Assembly: GCA_023525715.1 (NCBI GenBank)
Contig: CM042017.1
Coordinates: forward strand, 83,420,357 to 83,484,356
DNA: 64,000 bases
Direction of reading: 5' to 3'
From: Cichorium intybus
Lineage: Eukaryota > Streptophyta > Magnoliopsida > Asterales > Asteraceae
The position numbers and the translations under genes are program-made. The notes under the pieces were generated by a model. The model was not told the origin of the DNA, did no database searches, and was given only the letters and a program-made list of their open reading frames with translations. Positions 1-26,819 of this stretch are shown here, one piece after another (the stretch's first letter is position 1; every line of letters starts with the position of its first letter).

Positions 1-855
1 CATTCTAACAAAACCACCAAGAGGATCCATTTACATGATATACAAAGATTATTTGACAATCATAGGATGTAAGGAAGACAACCTTTGAAGACTTTGATCC
101 CACTTGGTTTTGGGGAGTTGATGAAGATGACAAGAGAACCAAAAGTAGAGTTCATCTATAATGTATGCACCAACAATAGTAAGACACAATGGAATACAAG
201 TGCCTTTTATATTTGTTACTGCTTAAGCCTTTAAGTGCCTAACGCAATTAAGCATTAAAGGAGAAGCACTTATACAATATGTATACTTACAACTAGCTCC
301 AAAAGAGATGCAAGAAAAAGGGGGGGGGGGGGGGAAGGAGAAGTGGACGGTGTTCATCAAGGAAGGAGAGAAAAACTAGCTACTTTTTGGTCTTACACTT
401 TATTATATATTGACATATGAGATCTAAGACCCATACATCTAATAAATGCTAAGTGATGGCATGTAAAAAGGATGAATTGTGTAAGAAGGAGGTTGCCAAA
501 GAACCTTTCCATCCCTTTGACTAATTGGCCAACAAAAGATAGAAATAATCTAGTTTTCCAAACTAGATGTACTCATGTAACTAGAAAGTTGAGTGCAACC
601 AAAGTGTCAAAAAACTTCTATATGACTTATTAATCATACTATATGATATAATAACTAGTTTTTACTCTCTTGATTTATTATTTTCATAAAATAATAACTA
701 TCTCCTAATTAAATACAATAGTTGATTATTTATTAATAACCATATTAATAATAAATATTTAATATGTGCCAACTTGCTTAAAGTGTGACCCTATAGGATC
801 ATATATTATTGGCAAATGCCTTTTTAAAATAATTTTTAAGCATATAGATCCAACA
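1..855 (-). mobile_element. Putative LTR fragment
   Basis: Read on the minus strand, the sequence starting at 855 begins TGTTGGATCTATATGC, a typical LTR terminus. Farther in (plus-strand about 395-412) lies an A/T-rich TATA-like stretch. The other end, internal domain and target duplication are outside the window or not visible. A run of about 15 G lies at 320-334. No convincing coding sequence was seen. An LTR of a copia- or gypsy-type element is the best guess. Confidence 0.35.
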
Positions 856-964
856 GTTATAGTGTAGAAAAGGGAGACAGGTCTTTGCTGATATAGTTAG
901 TTGAACAGGTAACTGAGATGTATGTCGAATGGCCAATGCTGATTTTGTTGTAAAATTATTATTG

Positions 965-1447
<483 letters not shown>

Positions 1448-1534
<87 letters not shown>
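1448..1534. repeat. (TA)n array
   Basis: Uninterrupted TA units shared as a border by the small element on its left and the gene-carrying element on its right. Confidence 0.98.
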
Positions 1535-4075
<2,541 letters not shown>

Positions 4076-4079
4076 CACA

Positions 4080-7647
<3,568 letters not shown>

Positions 7648-8103
7648 TGTAACGTCCGAGTCAATCCATAAGGACTCTTTTATGCAGAGGCGGATGCACG
7701 TAAACAATAGAGGGGGGGCAGTGACACCACTTAAGGTGATCCCTAACCCTATTTTTTAATTAAAAAGATTAGTAAATTGTGCTTTTAAGTTGTCAGGACA
7801 TCGGTTGAAATCTTGAATGACACCACAAAAACCTATTCAAATGGGAGATGCATTAAGGGTAAATGTCATAAAAGCACTTATATTTGTCAAAATGTTTGAG
7901 TTTACCCTTTTATGTAATTTTTGTTCACTAAAGCCTATAATTTGGATTAGTTTGTGCATTTATAACATTTAGCAGGTTACTAGGTTTGTAGCAGGTTACC
8001 TCTTTCCCCGTTCATCTTCATCGGTACATCCCCCAGTCATCTTCATCGGTACAGAGAAAAGCATAACCCCACGAAATCGAGATGTTTGCTAGAGGTGAAA
8101 CCG

Positions 8104-8105
<2 letters not shown>

Positions 8106-8151
<46 letters not shown>
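8106..8151. repeat. (CT)n microsatellite
   Basis: About 22 CT units. CT-rich runs are common in plant 5' leaders, so this may have come with the captured gene. Confidence 0.95.
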
Positions 8152-8153
<2 letters not shown>

Positions 8154-8400
8154 CGCCTCTGAATCGAATCACAACCCCATGAAATCGATCTGAACCAAGG
8201 TCTGGTTCAACGAGTTCAAGTCAGTTAAGAAACGAAAGTTGGCTTGAATAAGGTTACCCACGCGTTTGGAGATGGCTCACTGTGTTCTTCCTGTTCATCA
8301 TAACATACGGTTATTGGGAGAACCACATAAACGTCGCTGACTTCATCGATACTTCTCCTACTTCATCGATACTTCTCCTACTTCATGCCATCTTGCCAAA

Positions 8401-8505
8401 GATGTTTTCATACTCGCCGGTCAAAGCAACATGGCCGGAAGAGGCGGAGTGATCGACGACAACTGGGACGTAATAATCCCGCCGGAAATCCAATCCAGTC
8501 CCTGA
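8401..8505 (+). pseudogene. Fragment of a SASA-domain carbohydrate esterase gene
   Basis: One open frame encodes VFILAGQSNMAGRGGV, then DDNWDVIIPPEIQ, and ends at TGA (8,503-8,505). The GQSNMAGRGG block is the N-terminal nucleophile block of plant SASA-domain (sialate O-acetylesterase-like, PF03629) carbohydrate esterases, of the Arabidopsis At4g34215 type. Only about 34 codons survive; the catalytic Asp/His part is missing. The piece lies inside the Mutator-like element and is best read as a captured gene fragment. A following frame (FYDWAVTRVGKNLI) could come from a second gene but is not recognised. Confidence 0.72.
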
Positions 8506-9254
8506 AAAATTCTACGATTGGGCGGTGACTAGAGTTGGCAAGAACCTAATTACGCAGAGGAACCCTTTCACGTAGATATCGTGAGTTGATTTCAGTGGCT
8601 GATTTCGTTTCAACTGCAGGTTCAATCTTCAAAACAGTTTTAGATGATTTCAGTGGCTGAAGGAAAATTACATATCAATTTATTCCGAGCTGGGTTGGGC
8701 GAATTTGCCCTTTTGGGTCTAAGTGGCTGCTGTGATTAAATTTGACATCTTTCACTCTTGGCTGTTGCTGTTTCGTGTTGGGTTCATTTGGCTGAATTCA
8801 TTCAAGGTTTTGGCAGAAGTTTAGGTGGAGGGCTCCATTATCGAAAGTGTTTTATGTTCCGTTGGAGTGCTGGTCTCGATTAAATAATGGGTGAAATATG
8901 GTAACCTTATTCAAGCCATACCTGGAACTCGATTACCCACCATATTTCAGTAATTGATTTACATATTAAATTTCTTGAAACTCAATTGATTTGTGAAACT
9001 GTAAAGAAAAAACTGGGAATGGAGGTTGGGGGAGGAGGGTAACCATCTGATGACCTGTTAACCTGATAAATGTTATTAATGCACAAATTAATCTAAATTC
9101 TAGGCTTTAATAAACAAAAATCACATAAAAGGGTAAAACCAAACATTCTTGACAAATGTAGGGGCTTTTATGACATTTAGCCCATTGGGCTTAACTTGCT
9201 TTTGATAAAAATATTTCGAGTTGTTTACAACTTGTCGGCTTGTCTAAAAGGATA

Positions 9255-9708
9255 GGGAAAATGACTTATAAAGATAATTATGTTTCAAAACTGTTCAAAA
9301 AACACTATCCAAGTTTGGTCTGTTCAAAAAACACCATCCAAGTAAGACTTTTGTACAAAAAACACCATCCAAGTAAGACTTTTGTACAAAAAACACCAAC
9401 GAACTACATGTTTTGTTCAAATTTTACCCGATGGTAACCGGCTCTTGCAGGTTAAAGGATGACTTGGCCTAATATTTAGTGACCTGGCATAATAACAGAT
9501 GAACAGTTTAACCTGCAAGAGCCGGTTACCATTGGGTAAAATTTAAACAAAACATGTAGTTCGTTGGTGTTTTTTGTACAAATGCCTTACTTGGATGGTG
9601 TTTTTTATACAAAAGCTTTACTTGGATGGTGTTTTTTTAACAAACCAAACTTGGATGGTGTTTTTTGAACATTTTTGAAACATAATTACCCTTATAAGTC
9701 ATTTTCCC
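9255..9708. mobile_element. Foldback MITE with 9-bp target duplication
   Basis: The ends are GGGAAAATGACTTATA and its inverse, and the flanks are AAAAGGATA at 9,246-9,254 and 9,709-9,717, an exact 9-bp duplication. The two arms (about 200 bp each) are near-perfect inverted copies with about 50 bp of spacer, so almost the whole element folds into one hairpin. Each arm holds three tandem units of about 30 bp containing AAAAAACACCATCCAAGTA. A 9-bp duplication with long inverted repeats indicates mobilisation by a Mutator-like transposase. Confidence 0.85.
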
Positions 9709-9942
9709 AAAAGGATAAAACGAGCCACTTTCCTTTACTTTAAAATTTTCTTATTTGCTTGTGCTAAACAAATGCTCTCTATTTATAATTATAGTTAAAA
9801 TTTTCTTCCCAATCTTATTACTCGGAAATGATTAAATTCAATAGCAATTAATATTATTATGATATATTTTATAAATTTCTTTATTAACAAAGTTGATTAA
9901 AAATTATTTTATTTGTTAATTTTTAATACAGATTATTAAAAG

Positions 9943-9943
<1 letters not shown>

Positions 9944-10035
<92 letters not shown>
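9944..10035. repeat. (TA)n array
   Basis: TA units with one interruption near 9,986, close to the right end of the hAT element. Confidence 0.97.
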
Positions 10036-10039
<4 letters not shown>

Positions 10040-10227
10040 TCTTAGTTTAATATATGATGTGACACCGGTAAAAAAAAATTCTGAATCCACCACTGCTTGT
10101 ATGTATTTTATTTGATAACATCTTGTATTATGTGGTTTTTAATACTAGTATACTTATTGGTGCTATATTAAAATTAAATAGATATTATGTATACATTGTA
10201 TGGGAAACCGGGAAACCGGACGTTACA

Positions 10228-10784
10228 CATCTGTTCATTAAGTCTATTAAATCAAACTAAAAGTTAGCACCTTCGTTTAAATGGGTTTGTAGTATTTTTG
10301 TTTTGTATTCCTAGCTATATTTTAGCAGTTTATTTTGAAGAATATTCTTTTTAAGGGTATTCTTATTGTCAGAGAAAAATGTTTAACTTCCGTATGAGTC
10401 ATGCACATGCAAAACTTCTTATTTAAACAACAAAACCTAATTTGTTCAAATATATCATATAAAAAAGTTATTAAAATATCAGCGAAGTTTTTGGTTTTCA
10501 ACAACATAAAAATATACATTAAAAAATCTTTCTAGGGAATTTTTACCTTAAAAGGCATATGTATCAGGAATTTTCTTTCCATTATTGGGAGTCTATGGAC
10601 ACACACTTAATATTGCAAAGGTTTATTTTTGAGAAATTGTATGAGAAAATGAGGATATTATCGAAGGGAGTTTGACGTAGCGAGATATATATAAGAAGTG
10701 TTGGGAAAGTGTTATGTAGGTTGAGGTCAAGTACAGTTAATCATAAAAAAGAAGATGTAAGAGTAGGAACACAGGGTGAATTTT
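10228..10784. other. AT-rich stretch without recognised features
   Basis: Nothing supportable was seen on either strand: no splice-framed ORF, inverted repeat or target duplication. A 65-codon minus ORF at 10,322-10,519 looks random. Confidence 0.5.
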
Positions 10785-11206
10785 CTTTCCACCTCTACCT
10801 ACCCACCCCACCCTATCCCACCCCAACCCCTACCCCACACACCACCCCCACCCACCCCACCCACCTCCACCTACCCACCCACCCCAACCCCTACCCCACA
10901 CACTACCCACCCCCACCCACCCCTACCCTTACCCTACCCACCCCCACCCACCCCACCCACCTCCACCTATCCACCCCACCCATACCCCACACACCACCCA
11001 CCCCTACTCACCCTTACCCTTACCTTACCCACCTCCACCTACCCACCTTCCACCCACCCCCTACCAACCTCCACCCACCCTTACCCTACCCCACTCGGGT
11101 GGGGTAGGGGTGGGTGGTGGTGGATGGAGGTGGGTAGGGGTGGGTGGGTGGGGGTGGGATAGGGTAGGAGGGGATTGGGGTGGGGTGGGGTAGTGGGGTA
11201 GATTTA
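10785..11206. repeat. C-rich minisatellite that inverts to G-rich
   Basis: About 300 bp of CCCACCC/CCCTACC units switch at about 11,095 to GGGTGGGG/GGGTAGGG units of the same kind. The strand asymmetry flips across a short palindromic centre, so the tract can form a large hairpin, and either strand has many G-run clusters suited to G-quadruplexes. It is not plant telomere (CCCTAAA). Long proline/threonine ORFs here are by-products of the repeat. Confidence 0.9.
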
Positions 11207-13060
<1,854 letters not shown>

Positions 13061-14470
13061 GTCACACCCCCACACCGGATTGCGGAAACGTTCAAGGATG
13101 GATGACTTCATGAACAATATTATAACAATGTCGAACAATAGTGATTCAAAGTAAACACATCCATCATAAAATAATTGTAAAAGTTACATAAGTTCAATGT
13201 TGTACGTTTTGATTATAATTACAATATGATTCAAAAACATAATATGAGGCCGTAACATCCCTTCGTCAATGCTTGAAGATTACCTTATCAATTTCCTGAG
13301 AAGACAAGTAGTTTGAAAAAGTGTCAACAATTAAGTTGGTGAGTTCATAAGTATTTTGTATCAGAAAAATTCATTTCTTTGTAAACGTTAGTATTGTATA
13401 AGAAAAACCCTTGAATTTACCATTATCATTTTTCCCATCATAATATATTAATGTATAATAATTATATATTTTTATGTGGTGTGGTACGTAGTGGGTTTAG
13501 TACGCCCCGCCAAAACGGCTCCGATATAATTATTTTGTCTTGTTCAAAAAGTCATAGTAACACTTATGTCCATAAACTATTCCTATAATAGCTTATTTTT
13601 AGTATTCCGTCGTACAAAGCATACATTTACGAATATATGTGAAATAACTTATTTAGATGGTTATAAACAACATTTTAAGATATTTCCCACAAAAATGGTG
13701 TAATAACTTGGTTATAACCATTTTTGCTAGAAAAGTCGTATTTCTGGTCACAAAAACGTAGTTTATACTAGTTTCATTTTTGTGACTTTTCTTTTGAAGA
13801 TCTAGCATATTTACACACATTATGTTTGTAGATATATGATTTTTATTTAATCATATAACATAATAGTGTTCATAATACTTAGATCTAACCATATTTCATG
13901 TTGGAAACCTTTTTACACAAAACTCGTTAAAAACTTGTGTAAATAGTCATTTTTAGTGTATAAACTTGTATTCTCCCCCTAAAAGCTTGAATAAATATGA
14001 AAATGAGGGGTATGAACTCACCTTTGAAGCGTGCTTTGACTAGAAACAAGTTTGGTCTCGAGAGATTAACAGTAGAAACAAAGGTTCAAGCCTTGGAGCT
14101 CGGAGGACCATTTGACAAAGCTAATATCCAATGGATTTTCGTAATTGTTAGTGTGTGTAAAAGAGATGAAAGTGGTATAATAAATCTTAAAATCACTAGA
14201 TAAACCTAACTTACCAAGTTGATTTGAAAAACACTTGAAAATGGTGATCGGTGGTGGTAGGAGGTGGTGGCCGGCGGTTTTTAGTGGTGGTGAAGGGTGG
14301 TGGAGAGGTGGTGGAGTGGTGGTGTGTGAGCCGAGAGCTAGAGAGAAAGAGATGAGTGTGAGTTGGATGAAATTGTGTTCAAATGAAAGCTCTTATCCAT
14401 AAAAGATTTGAAGATTTTACTTTATAATTGTTTAATAAAACTAAATCATATCTAGCCCTCATGCCTAGAT
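13061..14470 (-). mobile_element. Gypsy-type LTR fragment
   Basis: On the minus strand it ends in GGGGGTGTGACA, the same terminus as the solo LTR at 32,984-35,989. Upstream of it both share TTGTTCATGAAGTCATCC, a GGGGGAGAATACAAGTT block and a GAGTTCATACCCC-like block, in the same order. They are therefore related LTRs. The minus-strand start of this copy is not defined; the tract toward 14,470 has a (GGT)n-rich, leader-like stretch. No gene; the 68-codon plus ORF at 13,997-14,203 is a by-product. Confidence 0.6.
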
Positions 14471-14522
14471 TATGAATAGTATTCTCCAAGATCATGGTGT
14501 GATGGGGGAGATTTCAGACGAC

Positions 14523-15523
<1,001 letters not shown>

Positions 15524-17117
15524 CCTATTAGGTGTGTTTTTAGGCATGTTTTCAGCCCTTTAGAACCCACTTTTTCCTTGGGTTTAGTTCTAGTTCATGC
15601 ATCTTTTATTGTTTTTCGGGATTCTTAGAATAGCAATCTATTTTCACGTTTTGTGGTTGATTTTAGGTACTTTTGGAGCTTGGATCATGCTTAGGAGATC
15701 ATTAGGAGACTACACGACAAATTTTAGAAGAAACGGAGCACAAACAGAGGAGTTGCGGAAAAACGACCCGAAGACACCACAGGTTGTTACACGACCATGT
15801 AACTTTATACTTTGAAGTTACATGGCCGTGTAAATTCTTTTGCCACATTGGATGCCATGTCAGCTCAAGGAAGCTGTCCAGAAAGTGTTGCAGAATTACA
15901 CGACCGTGTAATGTTTGTACTGAAAGTTACGCGGCCGTGTAACTTGAAAAAGTGCACAGAATCTTTTACTTTTTCCCCACTTTGAATTGTATATTCTAGT
16001 GGTGCTATCATTCCCTTTTGGACGCCCATATTCAGATCAGATCTCAATTTGAGGCCATGTGGTGAAGAAGGTGGAGCATTTAATGATAATGTTTGGTTAG
16101 GGTCAATTGACTATTTTGCCCTTGCCTCCAACTATAAATAGGTTTGTTGGGTTAGCCTTAAAGAACATCTCTTCTTCAATTACCTCCCGTATCATTCTAT
16201 AGATCCATTTTATTTGTGAGATTTATGCAACTTCAAGTGTGGAACTTCATCATTTTGTAAATTTGTTTTTTATTTGCTAGTCATGAGTGGCTAGTAACTT
16301 AATAATTCTGGTTTTGTACTAAGGATTATGATTGTGATTTAATATATGGTTATATATGGTTTGATGTTTGATTTTACTACTTTCTAGTGATATGATTTTG
16401 AAATTTAACAAGCGTTTGGTTTTTATTTATTTCATGTTGGCCACTTGATTTCAAGTATAAATCAATCTAGTCATACAAATTGTGAAATCTGTGTAATTGT
16501 TTCATAAAATGTTATTTGTGACAATCATCATTTAATGGTGAAAATCATATCTCATGTTTTGACGCTTCCGCGCTTGTTGAGGAGAATTAAACATTGTTTG
16601 AGAACATTCACACAAAACATAATGCAATCTTTCATTCAAATTCTATGATCTTATCAAGGTTTGATTAGTAAGGTTAGTCTTAGTTGACGAGCTTCTCTTG
16701 GCTAAGATAAATTAGGTGAATGGTGTATGTCCGAGCTTCTCGATATACACAAGTACCAACTTAGAAAGAATAAAGTTAAAACATCATTTTATTTGTTATT
16801 TCCAACCATATGACTAAAAGTACAAAACCAAAATTTGTCTCCAAATTATAAATTACAAAAACAGTTTTACTATATTTCGTTTCAAGTCAATTATCTTTAC
16901 ATTCATATCTCGCAAGAACACCAACAAATTGATACTCTTTTTCAAGATTAATCTTGTGAAGTCTAAGTATAAATTATTAGACCATCTCCCTGTGGACCGA
17001 CCGTGTTTGCCATTTGTACTACATTGTTAGTACTCATCCAAGTAGTGAAATCACGAAATTCACAACTAACAAACAATTTATTTTATACAATATTTCAACC
17101 CCTTTTTATTTGTCGGA
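15524..17117 (+). mobile_element. LTR insertion in the LINE (probable solo LTR)
   Basis: About 1.6 kb interrupts the LINE pol. It has LTR-like order: upstream motif cluster, TATA box ACTATAAATAGG at 16,131-16,142, then an A/T-rich leader, with GGACCGACCGTGTTTGCC near 16,995, a block common in the tail of gypsy LTRs. No PBS, gag or pol, so it is probably a solo LTR. The exact ends and target duplication are not resolved; a TGTGTTTTTAGGC start near 15,533 is the best candidate. Confidence 0.6.
15784..15946. promoter_or_regulatory. Four imperfect palindromes TTACACGRCCGTGTAA
   Basis: Copies are GTTACACGACCATGTAAC, GTTACATGGCCGTGTAAA, ATTACACGACCGTGTAAT and GTTACGCGGCCGTGTAAC, arranged as two close pairs. 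They sit 190-350 bp upstream of the TATA box of this LTR, where U3 regulatory elements are expected. Confidence 0.6.

Positions 17118-19866
<2,749 letters not shown>

Positions 19867-19959
<93 letters not shown>
19867..19959. repeat. (TA)n array
   Basis: Joins the candidate element on the left to the GGTCCGG-family element on the right. Confidence 0.98.
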
Positions 19960-19961
<2 letters not shown>

Positions 19962-20301
19962 GTGAAGACTCTTCTTAAAGTGAGGACTTGCGAAAACACC
20001 TTAAAAAATATAAAAATATATAAATAATAAAATGGATCATAGTACTATATCGGAGAAAAAAAGATTCAAAAAAAAAACTTTTGGATCATTATTTTTTTAT
20101 AATGAAACAATGATCCAAAATAAAAACAGAAAATTGGATTATTACGTTTTCAATGATCCAAATTTTTTTTTCAAATTTTTTTTGGATAATAATATAGTAC
20201 TATTCACGATTTTATGATTTGTATTTTTTTATATTTTTTTTCAATTTTTTTAAAGTGTTCTCGCGAGTCTTCACCGAAAAAAGAGTAATCACCGGAACCG
20301 A

Positions 20302-20305
<4 letters not shown>
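19960..20305. mobile_element. Small TIR element, GGTCCGGTTCCGG family
   Basis: The left end reads GGGTGAAGACTCTTCTTAAA; the reverse-complemented right end reads GGGTTCGGTTCCGGTGATTA. Both lead into (AC)ACCTTAAA/ACTTTAAA, an A-rich run and AGTACTATAT, giving TIRs of about 110 bp in an element of only 346 bp. The layout is the same as the copy at 1,094-1,447. Confidence 0.75.

Positions 20306-20341
<36 letters not shown>
20306..20341. repeat. Short (TA)n array
   Basis: Eighteen units, shared by two members of the same element family. Confidence 0.95.
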
Positions 20342-23802
<3,461 letters not shown>

Positions 23803-23803
23803 T

Positions 23804-23913
<110 letters not shown>

Positions 23914-24034
23914 GGGTCCGGTTCCGATGAGGACACTTTTTTCGGTGAGGACTCGCGAGGACACCTTAAAAAATTTGAAAAAAAATATAAAAAAAATACA
24001 AATCATAAAATCTAGAATAGTACTATATCATTAT

Positions 24035-24036
<2 letters not shown>
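23914..24036. mobile_element. Truncated GGTCCGG-family element (one TIR)
   Basis: It begins GGGTCCGGTTCCGATGAGGA and runs through CGCGAGGACACCTTAAA and AATAGTACTATATCATTAT, then stops at another (TA)n array after 123 bp. It is equivalent to a single terminal inverted repeat of the full copies. Confidence 0.8.
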
Positions 24037-24103
<67 letters not shown>

Positions 24104-24157
24104 CATACATACATACATACATACATACATACATACATACATACATACATACATACA
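24037..24157. repeat. (TA)n then (CATA)n compound microsatellite
   Basis: About 31 TA units followed by about 14 CATA units. The CATA part runs into CACGGGATGATTA, where a Helitron 3' hairpin would be expected, so the expansion has apparently replaced the terminal CTAG and half of the hairpin. Confidence 0.95.
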
Positions 24158-24488
24158 CGGGATGATTAAAAAATATATAAAATATTATAAAAATATCAAT
24201 ATTGCATACGATAAAATTGTCATTTGTGCATTTTGTTTATCTTGATATTTTACATGATATGATGAATTTTGGTAGTTTTAATTAGGAATTAAGAACGTTA
24301 TGTTAAAAAATATGACTTAAAAGTAAGAATAAGTACCAAAAGTAATAAAAGAATAATACTGAAAATGAAAGACGTAATTATAATTCAAAATTCTTGAAAT
24401 ACTTCTTTGTATACAACATTTGATGTTCTATTTGTAATTTTACCCTCTTTATCTAAAATCAATAGTTTAAGTCCTTGTCTACTTGTAA

Positions 24489-24727
24489 CTTGATTCCTAT
24501 CTATTAGCAACTAAATTAGCCATTCTCTCAATAATTTCACGTACAAAAAACCCTAGAGCTATAAGTCGATCTCCAAAGGCGACCACCTTGCTCTGCCTTA
24601 AGCAAGGTTCCTCTGCCTCTTCTGAAATCGGTACCTCAACTCCTTAAGGTTTGTCTCCAAATTTAAAACTTTGATTCCTATCTATTAGCAACTAAATTAG
24701 CTCATTCTCTCAATAATTTCACGTATA
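24489..24727. repeat. Direct repeat, about 55 bp, spaced 180 bp
   Basis: TTGATTCCTATCTATTAGCA followed by ACTAAATTAGC and CTCAATAATTTCACGTA occurs at 24,490 and again at 24,670, with a GC-richer unit between. Confidence 0.85.
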
Positions 24728-26819
24728 TGGAGGTCACTTATCAGTAAGAATCATTGAACGAAGAAACAAACATATGGTGTAGTTTGTTAAAATTGCAGAT
24801 TTTCTTGCTTATATCATATAAAAAAGGATACAGTTAATACAAAAACTGGAAAAATAGCTTGAATAAATGAAACCTAAGAATAAAGTAATTACCTAAGTCA
24901 ATTTACTTAGCCATTATGATTATATTAAAATAATCATGAATCAAAATAAATAAGACACTTCAAAACATAAATTCTAAGCTTAGATTCTTTTCGAGCAACT
25001 TTCATTAGCTCCAAAAATAATTTATTACAAACAAATACAAATGCATCCATCATATTGTTAGACATACTTTAAATTAACTTTTCAAAATAGTTATCGCTCA
25101 ATTTATCTGTTTCTACTGTGTAGCCATAAGCATAAAAAACATTACTTATATTTTTAAGCAGGGTTATTTCCATTGTTTAACTTTTTAAAAAGCCCAATTG
25201 ACATAATACCTTAAGTAGCTCTATTTCCTCTTTTGCGGGACAAAACTTTATACTGTTGTCCACTTAATCTACATCCATTATTAATTCTTCAGCAAGATTA
25301 TCTCATTTGGATTCCATACAAAAGTCAAATGGAAAGACTATGAAGAAGCAATCAAACCTGAATAATGTGCAACGATCAAAGGGAATATCTGGATCGACTT
25401 ACTTGTGTGCCACAAAACTTGTTCCACCTAAAACTAAGTCAAACTTGATGATTTCTCCCTTTCAGCTGCTAATACTACCAACAACTGAGTAATCAAAAAG
25501 TTCAGGATACAATAACAATTGACGAAACCAATAGACACATGTGAAGAGTATGAAAAGTGTGGAAAGAGAAGCGACATCGTAGTCCAGTATCATGAAATGT
25601 TGGGTTTTGATCAATGGAGCAGACATGAGACCGATTCAAGCACTCTTTTAGCAAGTTCCCTTCAACATAGGTCAAACAAAAAGTTATACTCTTCATGATC
25701 TAAAATTTCAAAATAACACTAATAGTGAAAATATGAACTCAGTCACTCACCGAGATAAACTGTCGAATCGGAACGAATCATCGATTAAAGTTGGACTAAA
25801 AAAGAAACAAAATTAGGCCATGATTTTCTAGAGAAAAAAAGAATCTAATGAATGGAAATAGAGAAATCGGGTTGCCTTGTTTTCCCTTTTCATCAGTGTA
25901 ACATTCCAAGAAAGTTTATCCCATAAGTGAGCTTAATATCTACCTGTCCATCTATGCTTACTCACGCCACGAAACTTAGAACTTCTTTTCATAGTGGTGG
26001 GTGAGTTACATCATTTTCTACCATGTTAATGCTTCGACGTAGAGAATTCACTTCTAAAAAACATGATTAATAATTCACTTAAAATACATAAATAATGAAA
26101 GAAATGGAAAAATAAGTTGTAATAGTGGTGTAATAGTACCTTCTGTTTTAAGGTCATTCTTTTATCTTCTAGATTGACACCTACAAGAATCCCCCATCCA
26201 TAGTTAAACTAATAAAGTAATAATTAACGGTATAATGCATAAGATAACAAATTAAGTCATCACAAGAAAACTAAAAGTCAAAAGCAAGGTTTGGATCAAA
26301 ATATTCTAAAAGCAAGTCGGATTTTTAGTACATCTTAATTACCAACATTAAGGATTCATTCACATGATCATCAAAGAAGCTGATTAAAGTGTGAACAAAA
26401 CTTACATGTGAGTCTCAAGAAATAAGAAAACTAACAATTTCAAATACCCTCAACTTTTCCAGAATATAAGTGCATGTGGCATGTCAGAAAGTTATTTAGG
26501 ACAGGGTTTAAAAAATTCTTATCAAACAATCTAAAATATTGGAATTTTTTTATCATATTCTAAGAGAAGGGATGGTCACAGGAAAGAGCATTAAACATTT
26601 TTGTTCCAAGATCACTTGGAATAATGCCACAAATTAATAAAGTTTTTGCTGATTCCACCTACGACACACAAAAAAGTTGTAAACTTGATAAGCACTCAAA
26701 AAATATGTAAAATTGATTAACATCATTATACATTTATGATCAGTTTACGCACAAGAACAAAGCCAATATCAGTGAAATCCAAACCTTTCTTGTGAAAATA
26801 GAATATTTCGTGTAAATTA

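Larger units (their letters stand above)
7857..9184. mobile_element. Mutator-like gene-carrying element (Pack-MULE candidate)
   Basis: The two ends are long inverted repeats of more than 110 bp. Both begin with a GGG..AAATGTCATAAAAG block, then share ATTTGTCAA, TTTACCCTTTTATGT, AAAGCCTA.AATTT and CAGGTTA. Long TIRs of this kind are typical of Mutator-like elements. The interior is GC-richer than its surroundings and contains a (CT)n run, repeated CTTCATCG(A/G)TAC units and a piece of a SASA-domain esterase gene. No transposase. A target duplication could not be identified cleanly. Confidence 0.6.
7685..10095. mobile_element. Non-autonomous hAT element
   Basis: The ends are CAGAGGCGGATGCA (left) and, reverse-complemented, CAGTGGTGGATTCA (right). 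That is the CA(G)-initial inverted-repeat style of plant hAT elements. The flanks are CTTTTATG and CTTGTATG, an 8-bp target duplication with one mismatch, the size expected of hAT transposase. The 2.4-kb body contains no transposase. It was itself hit by a Mutator-like element (7,857-9,184), a foldback element (9,255-9,708) and a (TA)n array (9,944-10,035). Confidence 0.75.
7648..10227. mobile_element. Short repeat with 11-bp inverted ends, split by the hAT
   Basis: TGTAACGTCCG at 7,648 and CGGACGTTACA at 10,217-10,227 are perfect inverted copies. Removing the hAT insertion and one target copy leaves only about 161 bp. TG...CA ends of this kind occur in gypsy LTRs, so an internally deleted LTR is possible. 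No target duplication is evident. Confidence 0.4.

Noticed and set aside
10709..11162. 132- and 128-codon proline/threonine-rich ORFs
   Set aside because: Translation of the C-rich minisatellite; two frames are open at once, as expected for repeats.
10785..11206. Interstitial telomere
   Set aside because: Units are CCCACCC/CCCTACC, not CCCTAAA, and vary irregularly.
23914..24036. Small RNA gene or promoter
   Set aside because: The sequence is one terminal inverted repeat of a transposon family seen three more times here.
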